Assembly (NCBI GenBank): GCA_964481185.1
Contig: CAYZSY010000007.1
Span: 1 to 25,619 of the forward strand
Source of the DNA: JAOAJC01 sp964481185
Lineage (GTDB): Archaea; Nanobdellota; Nanobdellia; Pacearchaeales; GW2011-AR1
Direction: 5' to 3'
DNA: 25,619 nucleotides
Below the pieces are notes generated by a model. It made no database searches. It worked only from the letters and a program-made list of their open reading frames with translations, and was not told the origin of the DNA. Shown one piece after another: positions 15,077 through 22,253 of this stretch; the stretch's first letter is position 1; each line of letters begins with the position of its first letter. A program made the translations under genes and the position numbers.

Positions 15077-15763
15077 TTATCCAGCTATGGCTTGTCCTTC
15101 CTTTATTCCTTTTTGTTCTGCCTTAAACTCTCTGGCTGTTTGCTCTAATTCAGCTATCTTTTTCTTTTCTTCCTGTCTTTTGAAATATCTTGAGAGATAG
15201 TCTGAAAGAATGCTTAGAGTGATTATTATTGTACAGGCAAGAATAAATATAATTATTCTAGCCCACCAAGCATTAGTTGAAAACAAGATGTTTGAAATTC
15301 CTTTTGCTATAAAATTAAAAACACTTATCTGAGCAAAGATTATTGCAAATAAGAGTGCAACAGGCAGCGAGAAAACTTCTTTAATAAATCCAAATGATTT
15401 TATGAGTTTGGCAGATTTGAACAGGAACATAAACCAAATAAATAATACAAAGAAGAATGTGAAAGAGAGCTCATACGGGTAATTGAATAATACCTTGAAG
15501 ATTATCTGGTTTGAGGAGAGAAAGTTGTGGATAGGACCGATGAATTTTGCTTTTCCAATAAGCTTTCCCCATTCTTGAGCCAGATAAGCAGATTTGTTCT
15601 CTGCTGTGGTGTATTGCTCATACTGCTGCTGGACTTTCTGGGTTTCGTTGGCAAAAGGCATCTCAGTTATGCCTGGAGCTCCGGGAGCTTCACCTTCTGC
15701 GTAGATAAGGGGAATTAACGAGAAAATTAATAAAACTGCAACAAACAGGCCTGCTCTTTTCAT
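15077..15763 (-). CDS. Exported/membrane protein: signal peptide, three transmembrane helices, C-terminal coiled coil
   Basis: Unrecognised, 228 residues. Signal peptide 1-22 (MKRAGLFVAVLLI...YAEG), a 70-residue polar outside segment containing Gln-rich VQQQYEQY and sequons NET and NKS, then helices at about 98-117, 132-155 and 167-190, and a Lys/Glu-rich coiled coil at about 191-222 expected in the cytoplasm. Possible distant paralogue of the 14488-15060 product, with a longer outer part and tail. A tttttaaa box on the minus strand (15785-15792) is centred 25.5 nt before ATG 15763. Part of the six-gene membrane cluster. Confidence 0.85.
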   Translation of the reverse strand: MKRAGLFVAVLLIFSLIPLIYAEGEAPGAPGITEMPFANETQKVQQQYEQYTTAENKSAYLAQEWGKLIGKAKFIGPIHNFLSSNQIIFKVLFNYPYELSFTFFFVLFIWFMFLFKSAKLIKSFGFIKEVFSLPVALLFAIIFAQISVFNFIAKGISNILFSTNAWWARIIIFILACTIIITLSILSDYLSRYFKRQEEKKKIAELEQTAREFKAEQKGIKEGQAIAG

Positions 15764-15784
15764 GAAATCTCTTGGTGTCTTATA

Positions 15785-15792
15785 TTTAAAAA
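15785..15792 (-). promoter_or_regulatory. TATA box for gene ending 15077
   Basis: tttttaaa on the minus strand, centred 25.5 nt before ATG 15763. Confidence 0.6.
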
Positions 15793-15831
15793 GTTAATTA
15801 AATGAAAATTATGGAAAAGGTATGCGCGGCT

Positions 15832-16659
15832 TTATTTGGCGTGTGAAGCGTATTTATTCAAGGCGTCTCTTGCATTAATCAGAGCATCTACAAACGTATT
15901 CGGACCATTCTGAGATGTGGGCAATCCATGGACTTTTATCGACCCAATAATCCTGTCATTAAGTTCAGACACTTTAGCAGTTATCTCTGCTTTTGAGAGC
16001 ATATCTGCTTGGCTTATAAAACTGTTTACTTCTTGCCTAACTAAAAAGCTTCGTATGTTTTTATCAAATATTAAAATTAGTATTATCGCAATTAAACTTA
16101 TTCCATAAATTACAATTACATTCGTTATTAACAGATCTTGTCCCAAATTTGCAATTACATAAGCAACTACTCTATATGTTATATATAGGGCAAATACAAT
16201 CTCTACAAATTTCGCTATAAACAGCGTGCCTGTAGTTGGAGCTCTGCTTGATTTATAGATTAATGCAATAATCAGGGCAAATGGTATCAATACGGTTATT
16301 GTTACTGCGAACGCCCCCCATCCAATCAGTGAGGCATATATTTCTGCAGGCGCAATATAAATTACTGCAAGATAAGCTATTATTATTGAAATTGGCCATT
16401 CAATATACCATTTATTCTTCACGAATGGTAAGAATTCTGATAGTGTGTAGACAATGAGAGTAATTAGTATGAATAATAATATTTTGGTTATAGCTAAATC
16501 AAATACTCCTGCGCCAGTCAGAGTTGTTCCAAATAATTTTTGAATAATATCCTCACCAACTTCTCCAACAGTTGCTGCGCTAACAAAAGATATTGCGAGA
16601 ATTGAAGTTACAAACAAACCTAGAAATAAGAACGCCAGTAATTTGTACTCTTTTTTCAT
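15832..16659 (-). CDS. Polytopic membrane protein: signal peptide plus five helices (paralogue of 16783 product)
   Basis: Unrecognised, 275 residues. Start set at ATG 16659 (MKKEYK) because a TATA octamer (16681-16688) is centred 25.5 nt upstream and the signal peptide begins there; the ORF is open to 16719. Signal peptide 1-29, then helices at about 53-74, 86-104, 113-135, 146-168 and 178-198, followed by a 75-residue cytoplasmic tail. It matches the divergent neighbour at 16783 in size, in number and position of helices, and in two landmarks: xxKhLLFIL at the start of helix 1 and IFD(K/R)xI right after the last helix. The two are therefore paralogues sharing a divergent promoter region. Function unknown; the fold could be a channel or scaffold. 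Confidence 0.87.
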   Translation of the reverse strand: MKKEYKLLAFLFLGLFVTSILAISFVSAATVGEVGEDIIQKLFGTTLTGAGVFDLAITKILLFILITLIVYTLSEFLPFVKNKWYIEWPISIIIAYLAVIYIAPAEIYASLIGWGAFAVTITVLIPFALIIALIYKSSRAPTTGTLFIAKFVEIVFALYITYRVVAYVIANLGQDLLITNVIVIYGISLIAIILILIFDKNIRSFLVRQEVNSFISQADMLSKAEITAKVSELNDRIIGSIKVHGLPTSQNGPNTFVDALINARDALNKYASHAK

Positions 16660-16680
16660 GCTTTTAATTAGCTTTTGGTT

Positions 16681-16688
16681 ATATTTAA
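16681..16688 (-). promoter_or_regulatory. TATA box for gene starting 16659
   Basis: ttaaatat on the minus strand, centred 25.5 nt before ATG 16659; one half of a divergent promoter region (16660-16782). Confidence 0.6.
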
Positions 16689-16753
16689 ATGTTTTTCTGC
16701 CTCTTTTTATTAGTCGCAAGTAATAGTAATCTTGAATTTCGTTGGGGAGAATG

Positions 16754-16761
16754 TTTTTAAA
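16754..16761 (+). promoter_or_regulatory. TATA box for gene starting 16783
   Basis: tttttaaa, centred 25.5 nt before ATG 16783, supporting that start over the in-frame TTG 16732. Confidence 0.65.
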
Positions 16762-16782
16762 GTCGGCGGTTTTAAAAGAACT

Positions 16783-17541
16783 ATGAATAAATTAAGGGGG
16801 ATGCTGATGTCTGCTGTTGCAGGCGTCATTGGATTTGCAGGTTTTGCGAGTGCAGCATATTTCGGAATGGGATCAATATCTGATAGCATTGTGAGGTTTT
16901 ACGAGGAATTTTTTGGTCCGATATTTGCCGCGCTTTTTGGGCAATATTATTCAAATGAATTTCTCTTTGCGAAAGTTCTTCTCTTTATTCTGTTGATTAT
17001 GATTATCTCTTTTATATTGCAGAAAAGCAGTTTATTTGGTAATAAAAAAGGTATTATTTTTGTTATTTCTCTTATAGTTTCATTGCTCTCATTGAGATAT
17101 CTTCCCGAGAATGATTTGATAAACGGGATATTGCTGCCATATGGTGTTCTTGGAATAACTCTTGCGACTTTTCTGCCTTTTCTGATTTATTTCTTTTTTG
17201 TGCATCAGTCTCCAATGGGCGGATTTGGGAGAAGAGCTGGCTGGGCTGTTTATGGAGTAGTATTTTTGGTTCTGCTTGGATTTAGGTGGGGCGAGGTTTC
17301 TTCAGCTTCACAATGGATTTATATGATTGGGATGATTTTAGTAATTTTGGCATTTATATTTGACAGGTCAATTCATAATTATTTTGCTTTAAGCGAATTG
17401 AAAAAATTTTCTGAATTTGGAGATAGGTCTCATAGAAATACGCAAAAAGTTAGACTGGATTTATTGCAAAGTATTTCAAATCCTGACAAGGAAGTTTTGG
17501 GAGAGATTAATGATATAAAGAAGCAATTAGGTATTAAATAA
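16783..17541 (+). CDS. Polytopic membrane protein: signal peptide plus five helices (paralogue of 15832 product)
   Basis: Unrecognised, 252 residues. Start chosen at ATG 16783 by TATA spacing and by the signal peptide (about 1-24, ending FASAAY). Outer segment FGMGSISDSIVRFYEEFFGP, then helices at about 60-80, 88-105, 117-140, 152-168 and 177-195. The last helix is followed by IFDRSIHNYF and a charged tail of about 55 residues. Topology and landmark residues mirror the divergently transcribed 15832-16659 product, so these are paralogues that have diverged strongly. The C-terminal tails differ, suggesting different cytoplasmic partners. No known family is recognised. Confidence 0.87.
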   Translation: MNKLRGMLMSAVAGVIGFAGFASAAYFGMGSISDSIVRFYEEFFGPIFAALFGQYYSNEFLFAKVLLFILLIMIISFILQKSSLFGNKKGIIFVISLIVSLLSLRYLPENDLINGILLPYGVLGITLATFLPFLIYFFFVHQSPMGGFGRRAGWAVYGVVFLVLLGFRWGEVSSASQWIYMIGMILVILAFIFDRSIHNYFALSELKKFSEFGDRSHRNTQKVRLDLLQSISNPDKEVLGEINDIKKQLGIK

Positions 17542-17573
17542 ATCTTAGGGAATTCTTAAAATTGTGATATAAT

Positions 17574-17843
17574 TTATTTCTTGCTGATTCTTTGGATGCC
17601 GACTAGTTTTCTCTCCTTGCCAGTACCCTCGTAAATTGGAATTTCTTTTGGCGGCTCATCTGCTCTTCTGAATGCCATAAATGCTCCTATAAATAGAAGA
17701 GCTACACCTGCTATAAGCATAAACGTATCGCTTATATTCGCAGGTATTGGGATTTTTAACATTGCTCTTATTCCTGGGTATGATAACAAAAATATAACAA
17801 TTCCTGCGACAGCAAGAATATATCCTAGTGTTTTGTTTGCCAT
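17574..17843 (-). CDS. Small two-pass membrane protein with conserved-looking tail
   Basis: Unrecognised, 89 residues. Two transmembrane helices (about 6-22 and 41-60) joined by a short loop with PGIRAMLKIPIPANISDTF, then a polar tail ending KEIPIYEGTGKERKLVGIQR. The tail looks like a compact cytoplasmic motif and, from general familiarity, resembles short proteins common in related archaeal genomes; no function is known to me. Last of the six-gene membrane cluster, convergent with the 16783 gene (32-nt gap). No convincing TATA octamer at the standard distance; an AT-rich stretch at 17875-17889 may serve with a short leader. Confidence 0.8.
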   Translation of the reverse strand: MANKTLGYILAVAGIVIFLLSYPGIRAMLKIPIPANISDTFMLIAGVALLFIGAFMAFRRADEPPKEIPIYEGTGKERKLVGIQRISKK

Positions 17844-17924
17844 TTTCCTCTTTGTTTATGCTAAGTTGTATTGTAATTTATATTTAAACTTTGTGACTGA
17901 TGAGATGAGAAGCATTTCAATAAT

Positions 17925-17932
17925 TATTTAAG
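17925..17932 (+). promoter_or_regulatory. TATA box of Trm5-like gene
   Basis: tatttaag, centred 25.5 nt before ATG 17954. Confidence 0.6.
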
Positions 17933-17953
17933 CGCGTTTTTGTTCTTTTTGAG

Positions 17954-18736
17954 ATGAAAGGAATGCGCGGACAGGATGTTCTAGGGAATATTGTTATTTT
18001 GAAGTTTGACTGGGGGGACAAGCAGAAAGACAAGAAAAGAGAAGCAGAGAGATTTTTAAAAGAACATAAAGGAGTAAGAACTGTGCTTGAAAAGGTTGGC
18101 AAGTTTTCAGGCAGGTTAAGAACACTTAAGACAAGGTTTTTAGCTGGAGAGAAAAATCTCGAAGCTCTTTACAAAGAGAATGGGTGCGAGTTTAGATTTA
18201 ATGTTGAGAGCTCTTATTTTTCAGGAAGACTAGCTTCTGAAAGGCTTGAAATTGCTAAACTTGTAAAAAAAGGAGAGAATGTTCTTGTTTTGTTTGGAGG
18301 AGTTGCTCCGTTTGCGATTGTAATTGCAAAGCTTTCTGGGGCGAGAAAAGTTGTATCTGTTGAATTGGGAAGAGAGTGTTCAAGATATGCAGAATTAAAC
18401 GTAAAAAGAAATAAAGTTTCAGACAAGGTCTCAATTGTTCAGGGAGATGTTAGAAAAGTACTTCCGAAAATGAAAGAGAAGTTTGAGAGGATTATAATGG
18501 CACGCCCAAATCTTTCTGATTCTTTCTTAGATGTTGCTTTTCCCAGAGTTAAGAAGAATGGGGTTATTCATTATTATGGTTTTTATAAAGAAGATGAAGT
18601 TAGTGAAATGAGAAAGTTAATTGAATCTGAATCAAAAAAAGCAGGAAAGAAAATTAGATTATTTGGGATTAAAAAAGCAGGAGATATTGGAGCATACAAA
18701 TACAGATACAGGGCAGATATAAAGCTTCTTAACTGA
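17954..18736 (+). CDS. Trm5-family tRNA (guanine37-N1)-methyltransferase-like protein
   Basis: SAM-dependent class I methyltransferase; family members make m1G37 next to the tRNA anticodon or act in wyosine synthesis (Taw2). 260 residues, shorter than full Trm5 (about 330), lacking an extended D1 domain. Seen: the VLGNIVILKF strand typical of the Trm5 N-terminus, the FNVESSYFSGRLASERL segment (family YFSPRL..ER), SAM-binding motif I VLVLFGGVAPFAI (110-121), acidic motif II SVELGRECSRYAELN, GDVRKVL, and motif IV region MARPNLSDSFLDVA. The motif IV sequence replaces the usual NLP, as in a Trm5-like subgroup; activity could be Trm5 or Taw2-like. HYYGFYKEDE is the conserved C-terminal strand. Own TATA box; solitary transcript. 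Confidence 0.85.
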   Translation: MKGMRGQDVLGNIVILKFDWGDKQKDKKREAERFLKEHKGVRTVLEKVGKFSGRLRTLKTRFLAGEKNLEALYKENGCEFRFNVESSYFSGRLASERLEIAKLVKKGENVLVLFGGVAPFAIVIAKLSGARKVVSVELGRECSRYAELNVKRNKVSDKVSIVQGDVRKVLPKMKEKFERIIMARPNLSDSFLDVAFPRVKKNGVIHYYGFYKEDEVSEMRKLIESESKKAGKKIRLFGIKKAGDIGAYKYRYRADIKLLN

Positions 18737-18784
18737 CCTAATGATAAACCTTTTAAGGGCATAAATCTAACGTTGTCTTACGTG

Positions 18785-18955
18785 ATGATGACCAATATTG
18801 ATGATTTAATAAGCAGTGAAGTTGCTGAATTTATAGAAACAGAAGAAGATTTTGTTAATTCTGATATTGCTCCTAGAAATGAGATTTATGAAAATGGCAG
18901 ATTTTGGGCAGATCTTGAAGAAGAAATTTATTATTTAGACACTTTTAGAATCTAG
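18785..18955 (+). CDS. Small acidic hypothetical protein
   Basis: Unrecognised, 56 residues from ATG 18785 (ATG 18788 or GTG 18782 also possible; the frame is open from 18773). Strongly acidic (ISSEVAEFIETEED, ADLEEEIYY), no Cys, no membrane segment. TATA-like AT stretches lie upstream (ttttaa at 18751, ataaat at 18761), though spacing is not the standard 25.5 nt. It ends 12 nt before the convergent HerA-like gene, and its stop codon lies at the base of a perfect hairpin. Codon use looks coding, but a chance ORF cannot be excluded. Confidence 0.5.
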   Translation: MMTNIDDLISSEVAEFIETEEDFVNSDIAPRNEIYENGRFWADLEEEIYYLDTFRI

Positions 18956-18982
18956 AACTGCAGGTTTTATATCTGCAGTTCT
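18954..18982. terminator. Perfect 10-bp inverted repeat at convergent gene ends
   Basis: AGAACTGCAG (18954-18963), loop GTTTTATAT, CTGCAGTTCT (18973-18982). It overlaps the stop codon of the small acidic ORF, and the TAA of the HerA-like gene lies in the loop. Candidate bidirectional 3'-end hairpin; the right arm also encodes the last residues of the HerA-like protein, and no U tract follows. Confidence 0.5.
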
Positions 18983-20277
18983 GCTCTCACTGCAGCAGGA
19001 GCTTCTCCGCCGTGCCATGTAAATCTTGGGCGAACACGCATTGAATAAATCCTCTCTGAATTATCGTCAAGAAGAATCGCAGATCCCTTTAATGCAGGGA
19101 GCTCTTCCATGTGTTGTTTTATGCTTTCCAAAAGGTATGTCTGCATGATTTCATTTAACGCATCTATATCGGGTTTTGCGGTAACTCTATGTGAGATAAC
19201 TATATCGGACTGAGTTAGGGCGTCGTGATGTAATTTTCCCGGTTGCTGGGTGGCCATAACAAGAGATATTCCTGGCTGCCTGCCCTCTCTTAATAATTGT
19301 ATCAACGCATCTGTTGCTGGCGTTGGCTTGTCTTTGCTCAAAAACTCGTGAATTTCATCAACAAAGAACCAGACCAGTGGCTCTTGTCTTTGTGATTTGT
19401 ATTCTAAATATTCCTGTCCGTGCTGGATAGCCTCTATTTCTTCCTTTTTCCTCGCATCCATTCTGGTTTTGAAAATTTTTCTGCAGACAATACTTATTAC
19501 AAGGGCGCGCACGTTGAAAACTCCGATTGAGCTATAAACTGAAGTGTCTAAGATTGTTGTAATTCCCGCATTTACCAAATCTTTTATCTCTGTGCCATTT
19601 CCTGTTTTTGAAAAAATCCCCCATGTATCTGCTGCTTTAAACAAAGATAGTGTGATATCTTTTGTATCTTTGTTTGCTTTTTGGTCTTTTTCTATTTCGT
19701 CCTGAACATCTTTGAGAGTAAAATCAGGATTTTTTTCTTTTAGTTCTGTAATTGTCTTTTCTATGAGCGTGCCTGCGAGGCTTGTCATTTCAAGGTTGAA
19801 AACGCCAATCCAGTCTTCTGCTTCCAGCTCTGATGACTTAAGAGCGAAAGTTGCATCAATCGGCATGTTCTTGTTTTTGTAATCTTCAACTTTTCCGAAT
19901 GGAACAAAAACTTTTACAGGAAGAGCTTTGGATTTTAATTCCCATTCATCTAGAAGAGCTCTGTCTTTCTCGTTTTTGTATTTCATTGTCCAGAAAATCC
20001 CCATTGTATCAAAAATTATTGACGCGATGTTTTTGGCGGTTTCTGGAGGGAGATTTGATATTTCTTCTGCGATTGCGCCGATGGAGTACGATTTTCCAGT
20101 TCCTCTTTTGCCACAGATTAATACTACATGGCTTCTTGCTACGTCCATCCAGAGCTTGTTTGAAAGGGGAGTGTAATTTCCCATTTTGACATATCCTTTT
20201 CCAATGTAAATTAGTCCTTTATCACCAAATCTTTTTTTGTCTGCGAGGTCTCTTCCTATTATTATGTCGTAAGCCAT
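18967..20277 (-). CDS. HerA/FtsK-superfamily ATPase (DUF87-type)
   Basis: Hexameric-type P-loop ATPase, 436 residues, soluble. Walker A ICGKRGTGKS (K62, S63), Walker B PLVWFFVDEIHEF (D307, E308), arginine-finger region LLREGRQPG (R330/R333), sensor Gln in MATQQPGKL (Q344) and the C-terminal RPRFTWHGG strand typical of HerA-like ATPases. The N-terminal part (1-45) is too short for a full HAS barrel, unlike classical HerA (about 500 residues). HerA proper works with the NurA nuclease beside Mre11-Rad50, none of which is in the window, so this is probably a HerA paralogue. The superfamily also includes VirB4/CedB-like ATPases that drive DNA or protein transfer across membranes. Adjacent context is the membrane-protein cluster and DsbA. 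TATA box at 20299-20306. ATPase call is secure; role is open. Confidence 0.92.
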   Translation of the reverse strand: MAYDIIIGRDLADKKRFGDKGLIYIGKGYVKMGNYTPLSNKLWMDVARSHVVLICGKRGTGKSYSIGAIAEEISNLPPETAKNIASIIFDTMGIFWTMKYKNEKDRALLDEWELKSKALPVKVFVPFGKVEDYKNKNMPIDATFALKSSELEAEDWIGVFNLEMTSLAGTLIEKTITELKEKNPDFTLKDVQDEIEKDQKANKDTKDITLSLFKAADTWGIFSKTGNGTEIKDLVNAGITTILDTSVYSSIGVFNVRALVISIVCRKIFKTRMDARKKEEIEAIQHGQEYLEYKSQRQEPLVWFFVDEIHEFLSKDKPTPATDALIQLLREGRQPGISLVMATQQPGKLHHDALTQSDIVISHRVTAKPDIDALNEIMQTYLLESIKQHMEELPALKGSAILLDDNSERIYSMRVRPRFTWHGGEAPAAVRAELQI

Positions 20278-20298
20278 GCTTTTAGATGAATTTTTGTT

Positions 20299-20306
20299 TA
20301 TTAAAA
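20299..20306 (-). promoter_or_regulatory. TATA box of HerA-like ATPase gene
   Basis: ttttaata on the minus strand, centred 25.5 nt before ATG 20277; half of a divergent promoter with the DsbA-like gene. Confidence 0.55.
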
Positions 20307-20348
20307 GTTATTGTGCCCTAATTTTCTTAGGTTTGTAACTTAATAAGG

Positions 20349-20356
20349 TTTTTAAA
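20349..20356 (+). promoter_or_regulatory. TATA box of DsbA-like gene
   Basis: tttttaaa after an aagg BRE-like tract, centred 25.5 nt before ATG 20378. Confidence 0.65.
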
Positions 20357-20377
20357 CAGCTTTTTCTTCGCCTGTTT

Positions 20378-21331
20378 ATGGAAGAAAAAGTACGCGGAAA
20401 TGAAATAAAGGACTTATTTTCTTTGCAGAGGATAAGGAAAAATCCTTGGATTCTTGCGACATTCTTCTTGATTTTAATTGTTATCTTTTTGGTGTTTGCG
20501 AAAAGCGGATTTAGCAGTGGTTCGGTTAGCAAAGATGTGGCTGCACAGAGACTTGTATCTTTTGCAAGTGCACAAGGAATAACTTTGGAAAATGTAGTGG
20601 TAACTGACAAAGGAAGTTTTTATGAAGCGAGCTTTTCAGTTGGCGGTCAGGAATCTGTTGCCTATTTAACAAAAGATGGGGAGTATATAATTCAGCCACA
20701 GGCTTCTTTAACAGGAGCATTGACTAATAGTCAGTCTGCACAAACCGAGAGTGAACCTGTTAGTGTTGATATAGGAAATAGTCCATCAATAGGAAATTTG
20801 AGTGCTAAAGTTAGTGTAATTGAATTTTCTGATTTTTCATGCCCGTATTGCGCAGCAGCTTCAGGGCAGAGTGAGCAGTATGTTTCGTATATGAAGCAGA
20901 ACGATCCAAGCTGGGAGCCGGCAGTTCCAGGAATTATGGAAGATTATGTTCAGACAGGCAAAGTTAGATTTTCTTATATGTTTAGTTATGGGCATAGCGG
21001 AGGAAAACCTGCTAGTTTAGTTGGATGGTGCTTGAATGAGCAAGAATTATTCTGGCAGTTTTATGATATTGCGTTTGCTCATCAGTCAGATGTTGAAGAC
21101 TTAAGCAAGATGAAAACTCTTGCTCAAGACCTTGGTGCTGACATGACAAAGTTGAATTCGTGTTTGGATTCAAAGAAGTATGATAGTCAATTTGATATTG
21201 AATCTGCAAAAGCAACATCTGCGGGAGTTAGTGGAACTCCAGCTTTCCTTGTAAATGGAAAACTTGTTGAGGGGGCAGTTTCATATTCTACCATTAAGAA
21301 AATAATCGATGCAGAGCTGGCGGAAGCGTAG
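20378..21331 (+). CDS. Membrane-anchored DsbA/BdbD-like thiol-disulfide oxidoreductase
   Basis: Extracytoplasmic oxidoreductase that forms or isomerises disulfides in exported proteins. 317 residues: cytoplasmic N-terminus, an uncleaved signal anchor (about 24-42), a small domain (about 50-110) of alternating strand character, a Ser/Thr/Gln linker, then a thioredoxin fold. Active site C155-P-Y-C158 in FSDFSCPYCAAASG, helical insertion, and cis-Pro288 in SGTPAFLVNG. Two further Cys (218, 262) could form a structural disulfide. Transcribed from its own TATA box, divergently from the HerA-like gene, and followed by an exported protein with five Cys, a plausible substrate. DsbA-family membership is secure; whether it oxidises or isomerises depends on a redox partner not seen here. 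Confidence 0.92.
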   Translation: MEEKVRGNEIKDLFSLQRIRKNPWILATFFLILIVIFLVFAKSGFSSGSVSKDVAAQRLVSFASAQGITLENVVVTDKGSFYEASFSVGGQESVAYLTKDGEYIIQPQASLTGALTNSQSAQTESEPVSVDIGNSPSIGNLSAKVSVIEFSDFSCPYCAAASGQSEQYVSYMKQNDPSWEPAVPGIMEDYVQTGKVRFSYMFSYGHSGGKPASLVGWCLNEQELFWQFYDIAFAHQSDVEDLSKMKTLAQDLGADMTKLNSCLDSKKYDSQFDIESAKATSAGVSGTPAFLVNGKLVEGAVSYSTIKKIIDAELAEA

Positions 21332-21353
21332 GATTAAATTAGTTTTAGAAGAA

Positions 21354-21361
21354 TATTTAAG
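21354..21361 (+). promoter_or_regulatory. TATA box for Cys-containing exported protein gene
   Basis: tatttaag, centred 25.5 nt before ATG 21383. Confidence 0.55.
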
Positions 21362-21382
21362 CTCTTTTTATATTGTTTTTTC

Positions 21383-22231
21383 ATGAATAAAGAGATGAAT
21401 GTATTTTTTATTTTTATTTTTGTAGGGGTTCTTGTATTTTCAATTATCTCTGCTTCTTTCGTTTCAGCAGGTTTCTTCTCTAATCTTAAAGCAAAATTAT
21501 CAGATTCTGGCATTTCTGGTTTTTCCATACTTGGTCAAAGATGTTATAATCTTGATGGGACGTCAGCAAATATAGCCTGGCTTGGGGGAAGATGTAAAAA
21601 CAAAGAATGTATTAATAAAGATGGAACAAGAACAATAGCTCCAAGCAGTTCGGTGTGCCCAGAAAAAGCTGTAAAATTTGAAGGAGATATTCCTTCTGCG
21701 CCTTCATATACTGCTCCTTCTGATAGTATGAAGATAGTTGATGGTCTTCCAGCTGGGACAACTGTTGATATTGATAGTGTATTATCATCTCCTGCTCCTG
21801 AAACTTCAACATCAGCTAATTCTTCTGATAAGTCTGGTTTGGCGTCAAGTTCTGGCACTTCTTCGTGGACTTCGTCTTCAGGGTATTCTTATAAGGACGT
21901 GCAAAAATCTATTAGCAAAAAATATAAATGGTTAGATATAGGAGAAGCCACTATTGATATTTCTAATTTAAAAAAGATTATTGAAGGGGAGGGTGTTGTT
22001 GCCATGTTCAACATAGTAGAAAAGAACAGCACTTCTTCTAGTGGACCAACACCAAGAGAGTTGAAGTATTTCTTACAAAACAGGAATAATATTATGAATG
22101 TAATCTTGGCTGGAGAGGTTGATAGCGTGAGCAAATATACCGAGAAACAAGACGGTCTTTATTTAGTTGACTCTGTCAGAATGATTAATTTTGTGTACAA
22201 AGATAAATCTTCACAATTGGTTTGCAATTGA
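21383..22231 (+). CDS. Exported protein with N-terminal Cys motif and Ser-rich linker
   Basis: Unrecognised, 282 residues. Signal peptide or anchor 1-29 (ending SASFVSAG), then a Cys-containing module (C54, C71, C76, C92) with the repeated pattern C-x-N-x-D-G-T (CYNLDGTS; CINKDGTR), suggesting two copies of a short disulfide-bonded unit. A Pro/Ser/Thr-rich linker (about 103-168) resembles a glycosylated stalk, and a C-terminal globular region (about 170-282) contains a helix/strand mix and a last Cys281. Five Cys in total, so disulfides are likely, and a DsbA-like gene lies directly upstream. Surface location is inferred from the signal sequence; ligand or activity unknown. Confidence 0.82.
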   Translation: MNKEMNVFFIFIFVGVLVFSIISASFVSAGFFSNLKAKLSDSGISGFSILGQRCYNLDGTSANIAWLGGRCKNKECINKDGTRTIAPSSSVCPEKAVKFEGDIPSAPSYTAPSDSMKIVDGLPAGTTVDIDSVLSSPAPETSTSANSSDKSGLASSSGTSSWTSSSGYSYKDVQKSISKKYKWLDIGEATIDISNLKKIIEGEGVVAMFNIVEKNSTSSSGPTPRELKYFLQNRNNIMNVILAGEVDSVSKYTEKQDGLYLVDSVRMINFVYKDKSSQLVCN

Positions 22232-22253
22232 CTTAATAATCTTATCTTCTTCT

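Noticed and set aside
17893..17910. C/D-box-like TGATGA with an adjoining CTGA
   Set aside because: The C and D boxes overlap with no guide sequence between them; chance match in a promoter region.
18967..20277. Classical HerA-NurA end-resection operon
   Set aside because: No NurA, Mre11 or Rad50 gene adjoins it, and the N-terminal domain is short; kept as a HerA-like ATPase of unknown role.
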